Assembly: GCA_000149265.1 (NCBI GenBank)
Contig: CH002680.1
Span: forward strand, 89,505-153,504
Direction: 5' to 3'
Length of the DNA stretch: 64,000 bases
Origin: Ciona savignyi
Lineage: Eukaryota; Chordata; Ascidiacea; Phlebobranchia; Cionidae
The position numbers were made by a program, and so were the translations under genes. Positions 63,497 through 64,000 of this stretch are shown here, one piece after another; position 1 is the stretch's first letter, and every line of letters starts with the position of its first letter. Under the pieces are notes generated by a model that saw only the letters and a program-made list of their open reading frames with translations, was not told the DNA's origin and ran no database searches.

Positions 63497-64000
63497 TTAA
63501 CCCTTTAACTGCCGCTGTCGACTCAAGTCGACAGCGCCGAAAATTGCATAAGTGGAAAAGTATACGGCCGATTTTGATCAGTGAGATGGCGCTGGAGAGC
63601 TGAATAATTTCTGCGTTTACCAATATAAGTTAATATATAGGTTTATATTTGAAATTTTTTAGTTATTTGAGTTTTAAAAACGTGTACATATATGTGTGGT
63701 TTTGGTTGTTTTAATTAGTTTTAATTACTGTTTTAGTCCCCGATTAGTTTTCAACTATTGTCGTCATGGTTCGCTTGTTTTGTTTGAAAACAATTCATTC
63801 CTATTTTCGCTTGTACATTTTGGATTAGGCCATTTTTTGAGCTTTTGGAGGGTAAAAACAGATATTCTGTTGAAGAAGTTGCCCTTTTGTTGGCTGATAG
63901 TGAATCTGTAAGCAGTTGTGCTTCGTTTTTTAGTAGTTATATTGATAAAGAACCTTTTTGAAGTTGTTTTGCATCAGTTTTGTTTTCCTGTGGCTATGTG
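63497..64000 (+). mobile_element. 5' end of a piggyBac-like transposon (runs off the window)
   Basis: TTAA at 63497-63500 is followed by CCCTTTAACTGCC, the form of piggyBac terminal inverted repeats. A perfect 11-bp palindrome arm pair comes next: CGCTGTCGACT at 63513-63523 and AGTCGACAGCG at 63526-63536, separated by CA. TTAA targets plus a CCCTTT-type end with a nearby GTCGAC palindrome are typical of piggyBac families. About 320 bp in, an open stretch (RYSVEEVALLLADSES, near 63860-63909) could be the start of the transposase. The other end and the transposase body lie outside, so completeness is unknown. Confidence 0.7.

Overview
The window is animal genomic DNA from a tunicate, most likely Ciona (C. 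intestinalis/robusta type). The reasons are AT-rich sequence, compact multi-exon genes with short GT-AG introns, tRNA-derived SINEs with a TATCC-type tail that resemble the published Ciona SINE Cics-1, and a Ty3/gypsy element of the kind known from Ciona. The species is an inference. All gene models below were built by hand from splice signals, reading-phase continuity and domain recognition. A 100-N assembly gap lies at 44302-44401.

Layout. 1-9.3 kb: three paralogous RGS-domain genes (two on minus, one on plus) that share intron phases, with TATA boxes in front of two of them and a CRE-like palindrome upstream of the third. 9.4-9.8 kb: a convergent terminal exon of an unidentified minus-strand gene. 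10.8-14.8 kb: a young minus-strand Ty3/gypsy LTR element whose gag-protease and integrase reading frames are open, but whose RT has internal deletions and whose RNase H is gone. 14.3-19.6 kb: a 2.6-kb tandem duplication that includes one LTR, the start of gag and flanking DNA. 19.6-21.6 kb: SINE debris, a 336-bp tandem array and a dispersed repeat. 23.2-31.4 kb: a complete 12-exon gene for a secreted 871-residue protein with several trefoil-like Cys modules followed by seven thrombospondin type 1 repeats. 32.3-33.6 kb: inverted copies of the dispersed repeat. 34.7-37.8 kb: a secreted CUB-domain gene on minus. 39.2-40.7 kb: a JmjC protein with an uninterrupted CDS, a signal peptide, an EF-hand and a C-terminal KDEL. 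44.5-50.9 kb: a NACHT-LRR (NLR-like) gene. 52.2-56.3 kb: a complete 8-exon LanC-like gene. 56.4-63.5 kb: SINEs, a second 336-bp array and mostly non-coding DNA. From 63.5 kb to the end: the terminal inverted repeat of a piggyBac-like transposon that runs off the window.

The genes do not form an operon or one pathway. The groupings seen are an RGS (G-protein signalling) cluster and two neighbouring secreted modular proteins (trefoil-TSP1 and CUB). The NLR-like gene is a candidate innate immune sensor. Much of the remaining sequence is repeat-derived.
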